Shown here: one piece after another, positions 16,241 to 24,802 of the stretch
Position numbering within the stretch: position 1 is the first letter of the stretch
How the letters are laid out: each line of letters begins with the position of its first letter
Assembly: GCF_014648475.1 (NCBI RefSeq)
Contig: NZ_BMRE01000033.1
Coordinates: 1 to 64,000 of the forward strand
Origin: Lentzea flava
GTDB lineage: Bacteria; Actinomycetota; Actinomycetes; Mycobacteriales; Pseudonocardiaceae
Reading direction: 5' to 3'
Length of the DNA: 64,000 nt
Made by a program: the position numbers and the translations under genes
The notes under the pieces: generated by a model
Database searches by the model: none
Told to the model about the DNA's origin: nothing
The model's input: only the letters and a program-made list of their open reading frames with translations

Positions 16241-17397
16241 CGCTGACGCTTTCCGGTCGGGCGGCGGCGCGAGTCCGACGCCTTGGCGGTGCGGTGCGGC
16301 ACCGACGCGGCGGCGGCGAGCGCCTCTTCCTTGCGCAGGTCGGCGGCGAGCGCGTCGTCGTCGGCCGACTCGATGCCCTCGGCCACGACGGCGCCGGACG
16401 ACGCGGCCTTGGCGCGGCGGGCGGCCACGCGCTTGGCCTGCGCGATGTACTTCGGGTCGCGCATCTTCAGGTCCACCAGTGCCGGGGTCGCGATGAAGAT
16501 CGACGACATGGCACCGACGAACATGCCGACGAGCTGCACGAGCGCCAGGTCCTGGAGCGTGCCGACGCCCAGGATGCCGACGCCGACGACCAGCAGGCCC
16601 ACGACCGGCAGCAACGCGATCAGCGAGGTGTTGATCGAGCGCATCAGGGTCTGGTTGAGCGCCAGGTTCGCGGCCTCGGCGTAGGTGCGGCGGGTCAGGC
16701 CCAGCAAGCCTCGGGTGTTCTCCTTGACCTTGTCGAACACGACGACCGTGTCGTACAGGGAGAAACCGAGGATGGTGAGCAGACCGATGACCGTCGCCGG
16801 CGTCACCTCGAACCCGACGAGCGAGTACACGCCCGCGGTGATGATGACGTCGTGGAACACGGCGATGAGCGCCGCGACGGCCATGCGCCACTCGAAGTAG
16901 AGCGCCAGGAACAGCGTCACCGCCACGAAGAACCAGACCAGGGCCCACAGGGCCTTCCAGCTGATCTCGCCACCCCACGACGCGGACACGGCGCTGTCGG
17001 AGATCGCCCCCTGGCCGCCCCTCGGCTTGGTGTCGTTCGCCAGCGCGGTCTTGAGGGTCGCGACCTCCTGGATGGTCAGCGCGGGCGACTTGATCTGGAT
17101 CGTCGCGCTGGCACCGGTGCCGACGGCCTGCACGGCGTTGGGCTTCTTGCCGGGCAGGGCCTTCGCGTACGAGTCCTCGACGGCCGAGGTCGGGATGGCC
17201 TGGCTCGACTCCGCGACGGACGGCATCGAGATCTTCGTGCCGCCCTTGAAGTCGATGCCCAGGTTGAAGCCGTTGAACACCATCGAGCCGATGCACACCA
17301 GCAGGATCACGCCGGAGACGATGTACCAGCGGATGCGCTTGCCGACGATGTCGAAAGCGCCGTTGCCCACGTAGAGGCGCGTGAACACGTTGCCCAT
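16237..17397 (-). CDS. secF: Protein translocase subunit SecF
   Basis: 386 aa. With SecD it uses the proton motive force to help SecYEG-driven export. Six membrane helices are predicted. Family motifs are FNLGIDFKGGTKI in the first periplasmic region and the C-terminal helices with GFSLYDTVVVFDKVKEN. The C-terminal tail (about residues 320-386) is Ala/Arg-rich and variable. It starts one base after the secD stop and is coupled to apt downstream. Confidence 0.95.
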   Translation of the reverse strand: MGNVFTRLYVGNGAFDIVGKRIRWYIVSGVILLVCIGSMVFNGFNLGIDFKGGTKISMPSVAESSQAIPTSAVEDSYAKALPGKKPNAVQAVGTGASATIQIKSPALTIQEVATLKTALANDTKPRGGQGAISDSAVSASWGGEISWKALWALVWFFVAVTLFLALYFEWRMAVAALIAVFHDVIITAGVYSLVGFEVTPATVIGLLTILGFSLYDTVVVFDKVKENTRGLLGLTRRTYAEAANLALNQTLMRSINTSLIALLPVVGLLVVGVGILGVGTLQDLALVQLVGMFVGAMSSIFIATPALVDLKMRDPKYIAQAKRVAARRAKAASSGAVVAEGIESADDDALAADLRKEEALAAAASVPHRTAKASDSRRRPTGKRQR

Positions 17398-17398
17398 G

Positions 17399-19183
17399 TC
17401 AGGCCTCCTTCACGGCAGCGGTCTTGCCGGTCACGGCGGCGCGGTGTGCGGCGCCCTCGCGGGCGGCGCCGCCCAGGCCGGACAGGTTCGGTTTGGACAG
17501 GAACTTGGACTTCGACGCCATCGCGACCAGCGGGTGCGTCACGAGGAACACGACCACGAGGTCGAGGACCGTCGACATGCCCAGGGTGAACGCGAAGCCC
17601 TTCACCTGGCCGACCGCGATGATGTACAGCACGGCGGCGGCGATGAAGCTGACCGCGTCGGCGGAGAGGATCGTGCGGCGGGAACGGACCCACGCGCGCG
17701 GCACGGCCGAGCGGAACGTGCGGCCCTCGCGCACCTCGTCCTTCAGTCGTTCGAAGAAGACGATGAACGAGTCGGCGGTGATACCGATGGCGACGATGAA
17801 ACCGGCGATGCCCGCGAGGTCGAGCGTGAACCCGATCCAGCGGCCCAGCAGCACGAGCACCGCGTAGATGATCAGACCGGACAGCCCCAGCGACAGGATC
17901 GTCAGGATGCCGAGCAGTCGGTAGTAGAACATGCAGTAGACGAAGACCAGCGCGAGGCCGATGCCACCCGCGATGAGGCCGGCCTTGAGCGACTGCAGGC
18001 CGAGCGTCGGGGAGATCGTCTGCGCCTCGGAGGCGTCGAAGGACAGCGGCAGCGCGCCGTACTTCAGGGTGTTCGCGAGGTTCTGGGCCTCCGCCAGCGT
18101 GAACTTGCCGCTGATCTCGGTGGAGCCACCGGTGATGGCCGACTGGATGGTCGGCGCGGACATGACCTCACCGTCGAGCACCACGGCGACGGCCTGCTGC
18201 ACGTTGGCCGAGGTGAACTTGCCCCACTTCGTGCCGCCGTCGCTCTTGAAGTCGAGGTTGACGACGTAGCCGGTGCCGTTCGGGTTCTTGTTCGCCACAG
18301 CGTTGCTGATGTCCTCACCCGTCAGGCGGGAGTACATGCTGTAGTCGTCCGGCTTGGTCTGCGTGTCGTCCTTCGGCGGGTTGACCGGCGCGAGGATGTA
18401 CTTGTACGCGCCCTTCTCGCCGCAGGTGACGAGCGGCTTGTCCAGGTCGTCGTTGCCGCGCAGCGGGTCGGGCTTGGAGCAGTCGAGCATGAGCGCGGCC
18501 TGCTGCAGGACCTGCTGGTCGGTGCTCTGGCGCAGCGCCTTGGCCTCCTGGATCTCCTTCGCGACCTTCGGGTCGACGTTGGAGGGGGCGGACGGCGTGC
18601 TGGACGGCGTGCTGGACGGCGCGGAGCTGGAGGACGGCGGCGTGCTCGACGGCTGCGCGGCCAGGTTCGGAGCGGGACGGCCCTGCGGGGCGTTGCTCGA
18701 CGACGGCTGCGAGGCGGACTGGCTCGGCGACGGCGGCGTGCTCGCGTTGCTCGACGGCGGGGTGCTCGACGACGGCGCCTCGGTGTTCGGTGCCGCACCG
18801 GCCGGGATCGGCTGACCCATGACCTTGCGGAACGCGAGGCGGGCGGTCTGGCCGAGGCCCTTCGCGCCCTCGCTGTCCGCGCCGGGCACGGTGATCGTCA
18901 GGTTGTTGCCGTCGCGCACGACCTCGGCACCGGAGACGCCGAGTCCGTTGACGCGCACCTCGATGAGGTCACGTGCACGGGTCAGCGCTTCCTCGCTCGG
19001 CTGGGCACCGTCTTCCTGACGCGCGGTCAGGGTGACGATGGTGCCGCCCTGGAGGTCGATACCGAGCTTGGGTTTGGCCGAACCGTTCCCGGTGAAGAAC
19101 ACCAGGGCGTAAAGCGCGACCACGATGAGGACAAAACTCGCCAAGTACTTCGCAGGGCGAATTTGCCCGGCCGGAGGTGCCAC
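17399..19183 (-). CDS. secD: Protein translocase subunit SecD
   Basis: 594 aa, GTG start. SecD motifs include the D1 motif LGIDLQGGTIVTL near residue 40 and the C-terminal membrane bundle with GIAGFIVAIGITADSFIVFFERLKDE. Between the first periplasmic part and the rest lies a low-complexity insert of about 80 residues (roughly 130-210) made almost entirely of Ser, Pro, Thr, Ala and Asn. Such linkers vary among Actinobacteria. It is followed directly by secF. A 12-bp-stem inverted repeat lies between yajC and secD. Confidence 0.95.
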   Translation of the reverse strand: MAPPAGQIRPAKYLASFVLIVVALYALVFFTGNGSAKPKLGIDLQGGTIVTLTARQEDGAQPSEEALTRARDLIEVRVNGLGVSGAEVVRDGNNLTITVPGADSEGAKGLGQTARLAFRKVMGQPIPAGAAPNTEAPSSSTPPSSNASTPPSPSQSASQPSSSNAPQGRPAPNLAAQPSSTPPSSSSAPSSTPSSTPSAPSNVDPKVAKEIQEAKALRQSTDQQVLQQAALMLDCSKPDPLRGNDDLDKPLVTCGEKGAYKYILAPVNPPKDDTQTKPDDYSMYSRLTGEDISNAVANKNPNGTGYVVNLDFKSDGGTKWGKFTSANVQQAVAVVLDGEVMSAPTIQSAITGGSTEISGKFTLAEAQNLANTLKYGALPLSFDASEAQTISPTLGLQSLKAGLIAGGIGLALVFVYCMFYYRLLGILTILSLGLSGLIIYAVLVLLGRWIGFTLDLAGIAGFIVAIGITADSFIVFFERLKDEVREGRTFRSAVPRAWVRSRRTILSADAVSFIAAAVLYIIAVGQVKGFAFTLGMSTVLDLVVVFLVTHPLVAMASKSKFLSKPNLSGLGGAAREGAAHRAAVTGKTAAVKEA

Positions 19184-19258
19184 GATCCGTCCGTCTCCTA
19201 GTAGCGATGGTTTCCGAGCGCGCAGCGTAACGCGCGCCGCGTGAGCTGCGCGTCACTA

Positions 19259-19295
19259 CCTGGAGTTGGCGGTGTTCACAGTTGCCAACTCCAGG
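19259..19295 (-). terminator. Inverted repeat between yajC and secD
   Basis: Perfect 12-bp arms (CCTGGAGTTGGC and its complement) around a 13-nt loop, in the 129-bp gap after yajC and before secD on the same strand. There is no T tract. It may be a partial terminator, an attenuator or an RNA processing site that sets the yajC:secDF ratio. Confidence 0.55.
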
Positions 19296-19312
19296 AGTGC
19301 GAGCTTATGCCG

Positions 19313-19681
19313 TTACTTCTTGGCGTTGTGGTCCAGAGGCTCGGCGACCTGTGCGGTGGTCACCTGCTCCTCGGCCTCGTCGGCGTCGGTCTCGGTCACG
19401 GCCTCGTCCGTGTCGACGACCTTCTCGCGGATCGCGGCGCGCAGCCAGCGCGTGACGACACCCTCGGAGATCTCGATGTCGATCGTGGTGTCGTGGCTGG
19501 CGTCGGCGACGGTGCCGTAGAGGCCCGACGTCGTCATCACCTTGTCACCGGGCTGGAGCGAGTTCTGCAGCTGCTGCTGCTCGGCCATCGCCCGCTTCTG
19601 CTTGCGCGCGCTGAGGAACAGCGGCACCGCCAGCAGAACCAGCAGCAACGGGAACATCAAATTGCCAAGGCTGCCCATCAT
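19313..19681 (-). CDS. yajC: Preprotein translocase subunit YajC
   Basis: 122 aa. One N-terminal membrane helix (about residues 3-22), then AEQQQLQNSLQPGDKVMTTSGLYGTVADA, the signature YajC beta-domain, and an acidic C-terminal tail (TETDADEAEEQ). It is part of the SecDF-YajC complex. Two adjacent ATGs (19681 and 19678); GGAGA upstream fits either. It lies between ruvB and secD, as in related genomes. Confidence 0.93.
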   Translation of the reverse strand: MMGSLGNLMFPLLLVLLAVPLFLSARKQKRAMAEQQQLQNSLQPGDKVMTTSGLYGTVADASHDTTIDIEISEGVVTRWLRAAIREKVVDTDEAVTETDADEAEEQVTTAQVAEPLDHNAKK

Positions 19682-19750
19682 TCTCCGATCAAGTGGACGT
19701 GGCTCGACGCACGTCCGATATGTCCAGGTGCTTTCACCGATTGTGCCAGG

Positions 19751-20764
19751 TCACCACAGTTGATCACCGGCGGGCGGTTCGAGCCCCAGGTGGTGCCACG
19801 CGGCTGGCGTCGCCACTCGGCCGCGCGGTGTACGGGCCAGCATGCCAGCCCGCACCAAATACGGTTCGCACACCTCTTCCACGGTGGTCGGTTCCTCACC
19901 GACCGCGACCGCGAGGGTGGACACGCCGACAGGGCCGCCGTTGAAGCTCTTGACCAGGGCCGTCAGCACGGCGCGGTCGAGCCGGTCGAGGCCGAGCTGG
20001 TCGACGTCGTAGACCTCGAGCGCCTGCTTGGCGATCTCCTCCGTGACCCTGCCGTCGGCCCTGACCTCCGCGAAGTCGCGGACCCGGCGCAGCAGCCGGT
20101 TCGCGATGCGGGGTGTGCCGCGGCTGCGGCTCGCGATCTCGATGGCGCCGTCGTCGTGGAGGTCGACGCCGAGGATCTTGGCGCTGCGCTTCACGATGAG
20201 GTCGAGCTCGTCGGCGCTGTAGAACTCCATGTGGCCGGTGAAGCCGAAGCGGTCGCGCAGCGGGCCGGTGAGCGCTCCCGACCTCGTCGTGGCTCCCACC
20301 AGCGTGAACGGGGCGATGTCGAGCGGGATGCTGGTCGCTCCCGGGCCCTTGCCGACGACGACGTCGACGCGGAAGTCCTCCATGGCGAGGTACAGCATCT
20401 CCTCCGCGGGCCTGGCCATGCGGTGGATCTCGTCGATGAACAGGACGTCACCCTCGACCAGGTTGGACAGCATGGCCGCCAGGTCGCCCGCGCGCTCCAG
20501 CGCCGGGCCGCTGGTGATGCGGATGGCGCTGTTCAGCTCCTTCGCGATGATCATGGCGAGGGAGGTCTTGCCGAGGCCGGGAGGGCCGCTGAGCAGCACG
20601 TGGTCCGGAGCGGTGCCGCGGCGCATGGCGCCGTGCAGGACGAGTTCGAGCTGTTCGCGCACCCGCTGCTGACCCACGAACTCGTGCAGGTCGCGGGGCC
20701 GCAGGGTGGTCTCGACGTCGCGCTCGGCCGGCGCGGCGAAGGGGCTGAGCTCGTCCTCGGTCAC
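19751..20764 (-). CDS. ruvB: Holliday junction branch migration ATPase RuvB
   Basis: 337 aa. Hexameric AAA+ motor that drives branch migration with RuvA. Walker A is GPPGLGKTSLA, Walker B is LFIDEIHRM, and sensor 1 lies in LVGATTRSG. The C-terminal winged helix has TPRGRVATPAAWHHLG. The GTG start overlaps the ruvA stop (GTGA). Last gene of the LexA-controlled ruvC-ruvA-ruvB operon. Confidence 0.97.
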   Translation of the reverse strand: MTEDELSPFAAPAERDVETTLRPRDLHEFVGQQRVREQLELVLHGAMRRGTAPDHVLLSGPPGLGKTSLAMIIAKELNSAIRITSGPALERAGDLAAMLSNLVEGDVLFIDEIHRMARPAEEMLYLAMEDFRVDVVVGKGPGATSIPLDIAPFTLVGATTRSGALTGPLRDRFGFTGHMEFYSADELDLIVKRSAKILGVDLHDDGAIEIASRSRGTPRIANRLLRRVRDFAEVRADGRVTEEIAKQALEVYDVDQLGLDRLDRAVLTALVKSFNGGPVGVSTLAVAVGEEPTTVEEVCEPYLVRAGMLARTPRGRVATPAAWHHLGLEPPAGDQLW

Positions 20765-21342
20765 TTGCGCCCCAGGGTCGCGAGCGCACGGCGCAGGACG
20801 GCGGAGGTGGACTGGTCCGGGTTGTCGGCGAGGACGCCGTCGACGGTGGCCTCCGCGGCCTTCGCGGGAAAGCCCAGGCCGAGCAGCGCTTCGACGACGT
20901 GGTCGCGGGTCTGGCTGTGCGCGGGCGTGGCGGGCGCCGGGAGTGCGCCGACCTTGTCGCGGAGCTCGATGATGAGGCGTTCCGCGCCCTTCTTGCCGAT
21001 GCCCGGGACCTGGGTGAGCACCGTGATGTTGCCTTCGGCGAGCGCGTGGCGGAGCTTGTCCGGTTCCAGCACGGCGAGGGTGGCCAGCGCGATGCGCGGG
21101 CCGATGCCGCTCACGGTCTGGAGCAGGCCGAACAGCTCGCGGGCCTCGGCGTCGGCGAACCCGAACAGGGTGAGGCTGTCCTCGCGGACGACCAGCGTGG
21201 TGGCGAGGCTCGCCTCCTCGCCGCGGCGCAGGGTGGCGAGCGTGCTCGGGGTCATCTGGACGGCGAACCCGACGCCGCCCACCTCGACGACGGCGTGGTC
21301 GAGGCCGACGTGCTGCACCTGGCCGCGCAGTGACGAGATCAC
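20761..21342 (-). CDS. ruvA: Holliday junction DNA helicase subunit RuvA
   Basis: 193 aa from GTG 21342, with GGAGG six bases upstream. RuvA tetramers bind four-way junctions and load RuvB. The N-terminal OB fold (VISSLRGQVQHVGLDHAVVEVGGVG) is followed by two helix-hairpin-helix motifs (TVSGIGPRIALATLA, QVPGIGKKGAERLIIELRDK). A C-terminal domain III (about residues 145-193) contacts RuvB. The frame continues upstream past the real start without support. Confidence 0.96.
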   Translation of the reverse strand: MISSLRGQVQHVGLDHAVVEVGGVGFAVQMTPSTLATLRRGEEASLATTLVVREDSLTLFGFADAEARELFGLLQTVSGIGPRIALATLAVLEPDKLRHALAEGNITVLTQVPGIGKKGAERLIIELRDKVGALPAPATPAHSQTRDHVVEALLGLGFPAKAAEATVDGVLADNPDQSTSAVLRRALATLGRK

Positions 21343-21373
21343 CTGGTTCCTCCGGACTTCACGTGCTCCGACC

Positions 21374-21940
21374 TTAGACAGTTCGCTTGGCGGCCTCGGC
21401 CAGCCGGGCCTTGTGCACACGCGCCAGCTCCGCGGCTTTCGCCTGTGCCTCTTCCATGCGCGAACGCATCGGCGCGCGCCAGTGGTGGCAGATCGCCAGC
21501 GCCAGCGCGTCCGCCGCGTCCGCCGGCTTCGGCGCCGTCTTCAACCCCAGCAGCTTCGTGACCATCGCCGTGACCTGCGCCTTGTCCGCGCGCCCCGACC
21601 CCGTGACCGCGGCCTTCACCTCGGACGGCGTGTGGAACTCGACCGGCAGACTCCGTTGCGCCGCCGCCAGAGCCACCACGCCGGACGCCTGCGCGACCCC
21701 CATCGCGGTGCGGACGTTGTGCTGCGCGAAGACCCGTTCGATGGCGACGACCTGAGGTTCGTAGCGGTCCAGCCACTCGCACACGCCGACGTACAGCTCG
21801 TGCAGACGCACGGACAGAGGAGCGTCCACGGGCGTGCGCAGGACGTCGACGGCGACCGCGCGCACGGTCCGGCCAGGCCCGCCGTCGACGACGCCGAAGC
21901 CGCACCTGGTCAGACCGGGGTCGACCCCGAACACCCGCAC
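21374..21940 (-). CDS. ruvC: Crossover junction endodeoxyribonuclease RuvC
   Basis: 188 aa from GTG 21940, giving the standard start (M)RVFGVDPGLTRCGFG with the catalytic aspartate in VDPG. Further acidic catalytic residues lie in VAIERVF and in the C-terminal KPADAADALALAICH. It cleaves Holliday junctions. A perfect LexA box lies 22 bp upstream of the start codon. First gene of the ruvCAB operon. Confidence 0.96.
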   Translation of the reverse strand: MRVFGVDPGLTRCGFGVVDGGPGRTVRAVAVDVLRTPVDAPLSVRLHELYVGVCEWLDRYEPQVVAIERVFAQHNVRTAMGVAQASGVVALAAAQRSLPVEFHTPSEVKAAVTGSGRADKAQVTAMVTKLLGLKTAPKPADAADALALAICHHWRAPMRSRMEEAQAKAAELARVHKARLAEAAKRTV

Positions 21941-21962
21941 AACAGCTCCCCGGATCGCCGAA

Positions 21963-21976
21963 CGAACAACCGTTCG
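21963..21976 (-). promoter_or_regulatory. LexA (SOS) box of ruvCAB
   Basis: CGAAC-AACC-GTTCG is a perfect match to the actinobacterial LexA consensus CGAAC-N4-GTTCG, 22 bp upstream of the ruvC start. ruvC is a known SOS gene in mycobacteria. Confidence 0.85.
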
Positions 21977-22076
21977 AACCATATCCGGTGCACCGAAGGG
22001 GGACTCGCACCGACACGGTTCGACAAGTCCACACCGCCGTCACTACGGTGGTCGGGTTTCGATCACGGGAGACGCG

Positions 22077-23561
22077 GTGAAGAGGTTCTGGCTCGTTGTG
22101 GGGTGCGTCGGCACCTTCATGGCGATCACCATCCTCACCGCGCTGGCCGCACCGCGGGAGATCGGCCTCGCGATCGACAAGGTCGTGCAGCTGGTGTTCG
22201 CCGTCGCGGCGCTCGTCGTCTACGCCCGGCAGCGCAACGGCTGGATGACGGCGGCCATGACGAGCCTGACCGTCGCGCTCTCGGCGTGGATCTGGGGTCA
22301 GCAGATCCTGGGTGTGCAACTGCCGACGACGACGATCGCGCCGCTCGGGTTCACCCTGGTGCCGGTGCTGTGCCTGGCCGCGGTGGTCGTCAAGGCCCAG
22401 CAGCGGCGCGCGGACGACCTGCTGCCGAACTACCGCAGCCGCACGGTCGTGGTGCTCGACGGGCTGATCGTGATCGGGTCGCTGTTCGTGCTGACGTGGG
22501 TGTCGGCGCTGGAGTCGCTGACCCGCGCGTGGGCGACCGAAGGGCCCGGTTTCGCCACGGTGGTCGCACATCCCGCCGCGTACCTCGTGCTGCTCGTGGC
22601 CATCGTGGTGATGTCGTGGACGCATCAGTCCGTGCGTCAGTGGCCGATGGTGTTCATAGCGCTGGCCGGGGTCGCGCAGTCGTCGTCGGGCTGGGTGTTC
22701 GCGTTCTACATCTCCAAGGGGATCACGGCGATCCCGGCGACCGCGGACGTCGGTTTCATGCTGTGCCCGGCGTTCTTCTTCCTCAGCGCGCTCGCACCGG
22801 CGCGGAACCTGCAGCCGTCGTCCGGCCGGATGCGCATGGCCGACCTGCTGCACCTGTTCGTGCCGTACCTGCCGCTCGCGATCACCGGCCTCTTCGTCGG
22901 CTGGAACACCGCGACCGGCGGCCGCCTCAACCCGGTCGAGATCTACGTCGGGCTTTCCGTGGTGTGCCTGGTGATCGTGCGACAGCTGCGGACGATGGTG
23001 GACAACGTCCGGCTGATGGACCAGCTCCGCGTCTCCCGTGAACAACTGCGGCACGAGGCGACGCACGACCCGTTGACCGGTGTCGCGAACCGTTCGCTGT
23101 TCCGGGAACGGCTGGAGCGCGCGCTGGCGGTGAGGGATCGCTCGCGGCCGTTGATCCTGCTGTTCATCGACGTGGACGGGTTCAAGGCCGTCAACGACAA
23201 CTACGGCCACGCCGAGGGCGACGTCCTGCTGCGCAACGTCGCGGCACGGCTGGAGAACAGCGTGCGCCCGGAGGACACCGTGGCGCGGCTGGGCGGCGAC
23301 GAGTTCGGCGTGCTGGTCGACGGCGGCGACGCGGACGACATCGGCGCACGGCTGCTGGATGCGCTGGCGCACCCGCACGAGGTGCACGGCCGGGTGCACC
23401 ACGTGCACGCCAGCATCGGTGTGGCACAACGGTTTTCGTACGACCCGACAGTGACAGCCGACGAGGTGCTCGGTGCCGCGGACGCCGCGATGTACACGGC
23501 GAAACGGCTCGGCAAGGGCATGGTCGTCGTGCACGGTTCCCCGCTTCCGGAGATGACGTGA
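22077..23561 (+). CDS. Membrane-bound diguanylate cyclase (GGDEF)
   Basis: 494 aa from GTG 22077 with GGGAG upstream. The N-terminal about 310 residues form eight or more membrane helices without a recognised sensor domain. The GGDEF domain covers about residues 325-490. Its active-site motif is an intact GGDEF (around 404-408), and RPED lies five residues before it, an intact RxxD inhibitory site for c-di-GMP feedback. It should make c-di-GMP from two GTP. No EAL domain. The next gene starts within its stop codon (GTGA). Confidence 0.9.
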   Translation: MKRFWLVVGCVGTFMAITILTALAAPREIGLAIDKVVQLVFAVAALVVYARQRNGWMTAAMTSLTVALSAWIWGQQILGVQLPTTTIAPLGFTLVPVLCLAAVVVKAQQRRADDLLPNYRSRTVVVLDGLIVIGSLFVLTWVSALESLTRAWATEGPGFATVVAHPAAYLVLLVAIVVMSWTHQSVRQWPMVFIALAGVAQSSSGWVFAFYISKGITAIPATADVGFMLCPAFFFLSALAPARNLQPSSGRMRMADLLHLFVPYLPLAITGLFVGWNTATGGRLNPVEIYVGLSVVCLVIVRQLRTMVDNVRLMDQLRVSREQLRHEATHDPLTGVANRSLFRERLERALAVRDRSRPLILLFIDVDGFKAVNDNYGHAEGDVLLRNVAARLENSVRPEDTVARLGGDEFGVLVDGGDADDIGARLLDALAHPHEVHGRVHHVHASIGVAQRFSYDPTVTADEVLGAADAAMYTAKRLGKGMVVVHGSPLPEMT

Positions 23562-23989
23562 CCCCAGAGCAGCTGATCGCCTCGCTGGGCATGCAGGAGC
23601 TTCCCGTCGAGGGCGGCTACTTCGCGCAGACGCACCGCTCCGAGGAGGCGTCCGCGATCGCGTACCTGTTGCGCGCGCCGGACTTCTCCGGGATGCACGT
23701 GCTGAAGCACCTGGAGATCTACCACTTCCACGCCGGGTCGCCGTTGCGGATGCTGTTGCTGCACCCGGACGGTTCGGTCACGCAGCCGGTGTTGTCGGCG
23801 GCCAACCCGCAGGTCGTGGTGCCCGCGGGGGTGTGGCAGGGCAGCTCGCCGGCCGGTGACTGGTCGTTGGTCGGCACGGTGGTGGTGCCGCCGTACACCG
23901 ACGACATCGTCTCGTTCGGGCACGCGGACGAGCTGTGCGCGCGTTATCCGTCTCACGCGGCGGAGATCAGGCCGCTGTGCCGCTTCTAG
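23558..23989 (+). CDS. DUF985 cupin protein
   Basis: 143 aa single-domain cupin of the DUF985 type (GYFAQTHRS, IYHFHAGSPLRMLLLHPDG, VPAGVWQGSSPAGDWSLVGTVVVPPY). It keeps most of the family's polar residues that could bind a metal. Function unknown, possibly sugar or small-molecule binding. The GTG start overlaps the GGDEF stop, so the two are co-translated. Its own TAG stop forms part of a -10-like hexamer (TAGGAT) for the following gene. Confidence 0.85.
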   Translation: MTPEQLIASLGMQELPVEGGYFAQTHRSEEASAIAYLLRAPDFSGMHVLKHLEIYHFHAGSPLRMLLLHPDGSVTQPVLSAANPQVVVPAGVWQGSSPAGDWSLVGTVVVPPYTDDIVSFGHADELCARYPSHAAEIRPLCRF

Positions 23990-23999
23990 GATCTTCGGA

Positions 24000-24802
24000 A
24001 TGGCGATCGTCCCGCTCAACGGCATCGAGCTGAACGTCCAGACCGAGGGCTCCGGTGATCTCGTCGTGCTGGTCATGGGCACCGGCAGCCCCGGCCGCGT
24101 CTGGCGCACGTACCAGGTGCCCGCGCTGGTCAAGGCCGGTTACCGGGTCGCCTTCTTCGACAACCGGGGCATCCGACCGTCGTCGGAGTGCGCGGACGGC
24201 TTCACGATCGACGACATGGTCGCCGACACCGCGGCGCTGATCGAGCACCTGGGCGGCCGGCGCACGTGATCGGCACGTCGCTGGGTGCGCGGGTCACGCA
24301 GGAGCTGGCGCTGGCCAGGCCGGACCTGCTGCGCAGCGCGGTGATGATGGCGACCGCCGCGCGTCCCCACCCGGTGCAGCAGGCGTGGTCGCGCAGCCTG
24401 ATGGACCTGTACGACAAGGGCGTCGAGGTGCCGCCGTCCTTCTACGCGGCGGCCGCGGTGGTCCGCAACCTCTCCCCCGCGACGCTGGCGGATCCGATCA
24501 TCGCCCGCGACTGGGTGCAGATGTACGAGTTCGCCGGTTCGTCGCTGAGCCCCGGTGAACGTGCGCAGCTCGCGTTGAGCGACTACGAGCCCCGCGTCGA
24601 GGCGTACCGGCGGATTTCCGTGCGGTCGCTGGTGATCGGGTTCGCCGACGACCTCGTCCTGCCACCCCGCCTGTCGCGCGAGGTGGCGGACGCGATCCCC
24701 GGTGCCCGCTACGCCGAGGTCGCCGACTGCGGGCACATCGGCTACCTGGAGCGGCCGGACGAGGTCAACCGGCTGCTCGTCGAGTTCATCGGTCGAGGCT
24801 GA
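24000..24802 (+). pseudogene. Alpha/beta hydrolase with a frameshift
   Basis: Two frames together make one complete alpha/beta hydrolase of about 267 aa. The first (ATG 24000 to stop 24269, 89 aa) carries the N-terminal strands and the DNRGI oxyanion region. The second continues with AHVIGTSLGARV (nucleophile serine), GFADDLVLP (acid) and CGHIGYLERPDEV (histidine). The join falls in the GC-rich run near 24250-24258; adding one base there gives ...HLGGPAHVIGTSLG. The sequence therefore appears to have lost one base. Either the gene is broken or the base call is wrong, because all catalytic residues are kept. TAGGAT at 23987-23992 suggests a leaderless start. Confidence 0.8.

Noticed and set aside
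19241..23041. 1266-residue plus-strand ORF opposite yajC-ruvC
   Set aside because: Antisense shadow of five conserved genes, with no domain similarity that I can see.
24000..24802. Programmed ribosomal frameshift in the alpha/beta hydrolase
   Set aside because: No slippery heptamer or downstream stimulatory structure is evident, and the family is not known to use recoding. A one-base loss is simpler.
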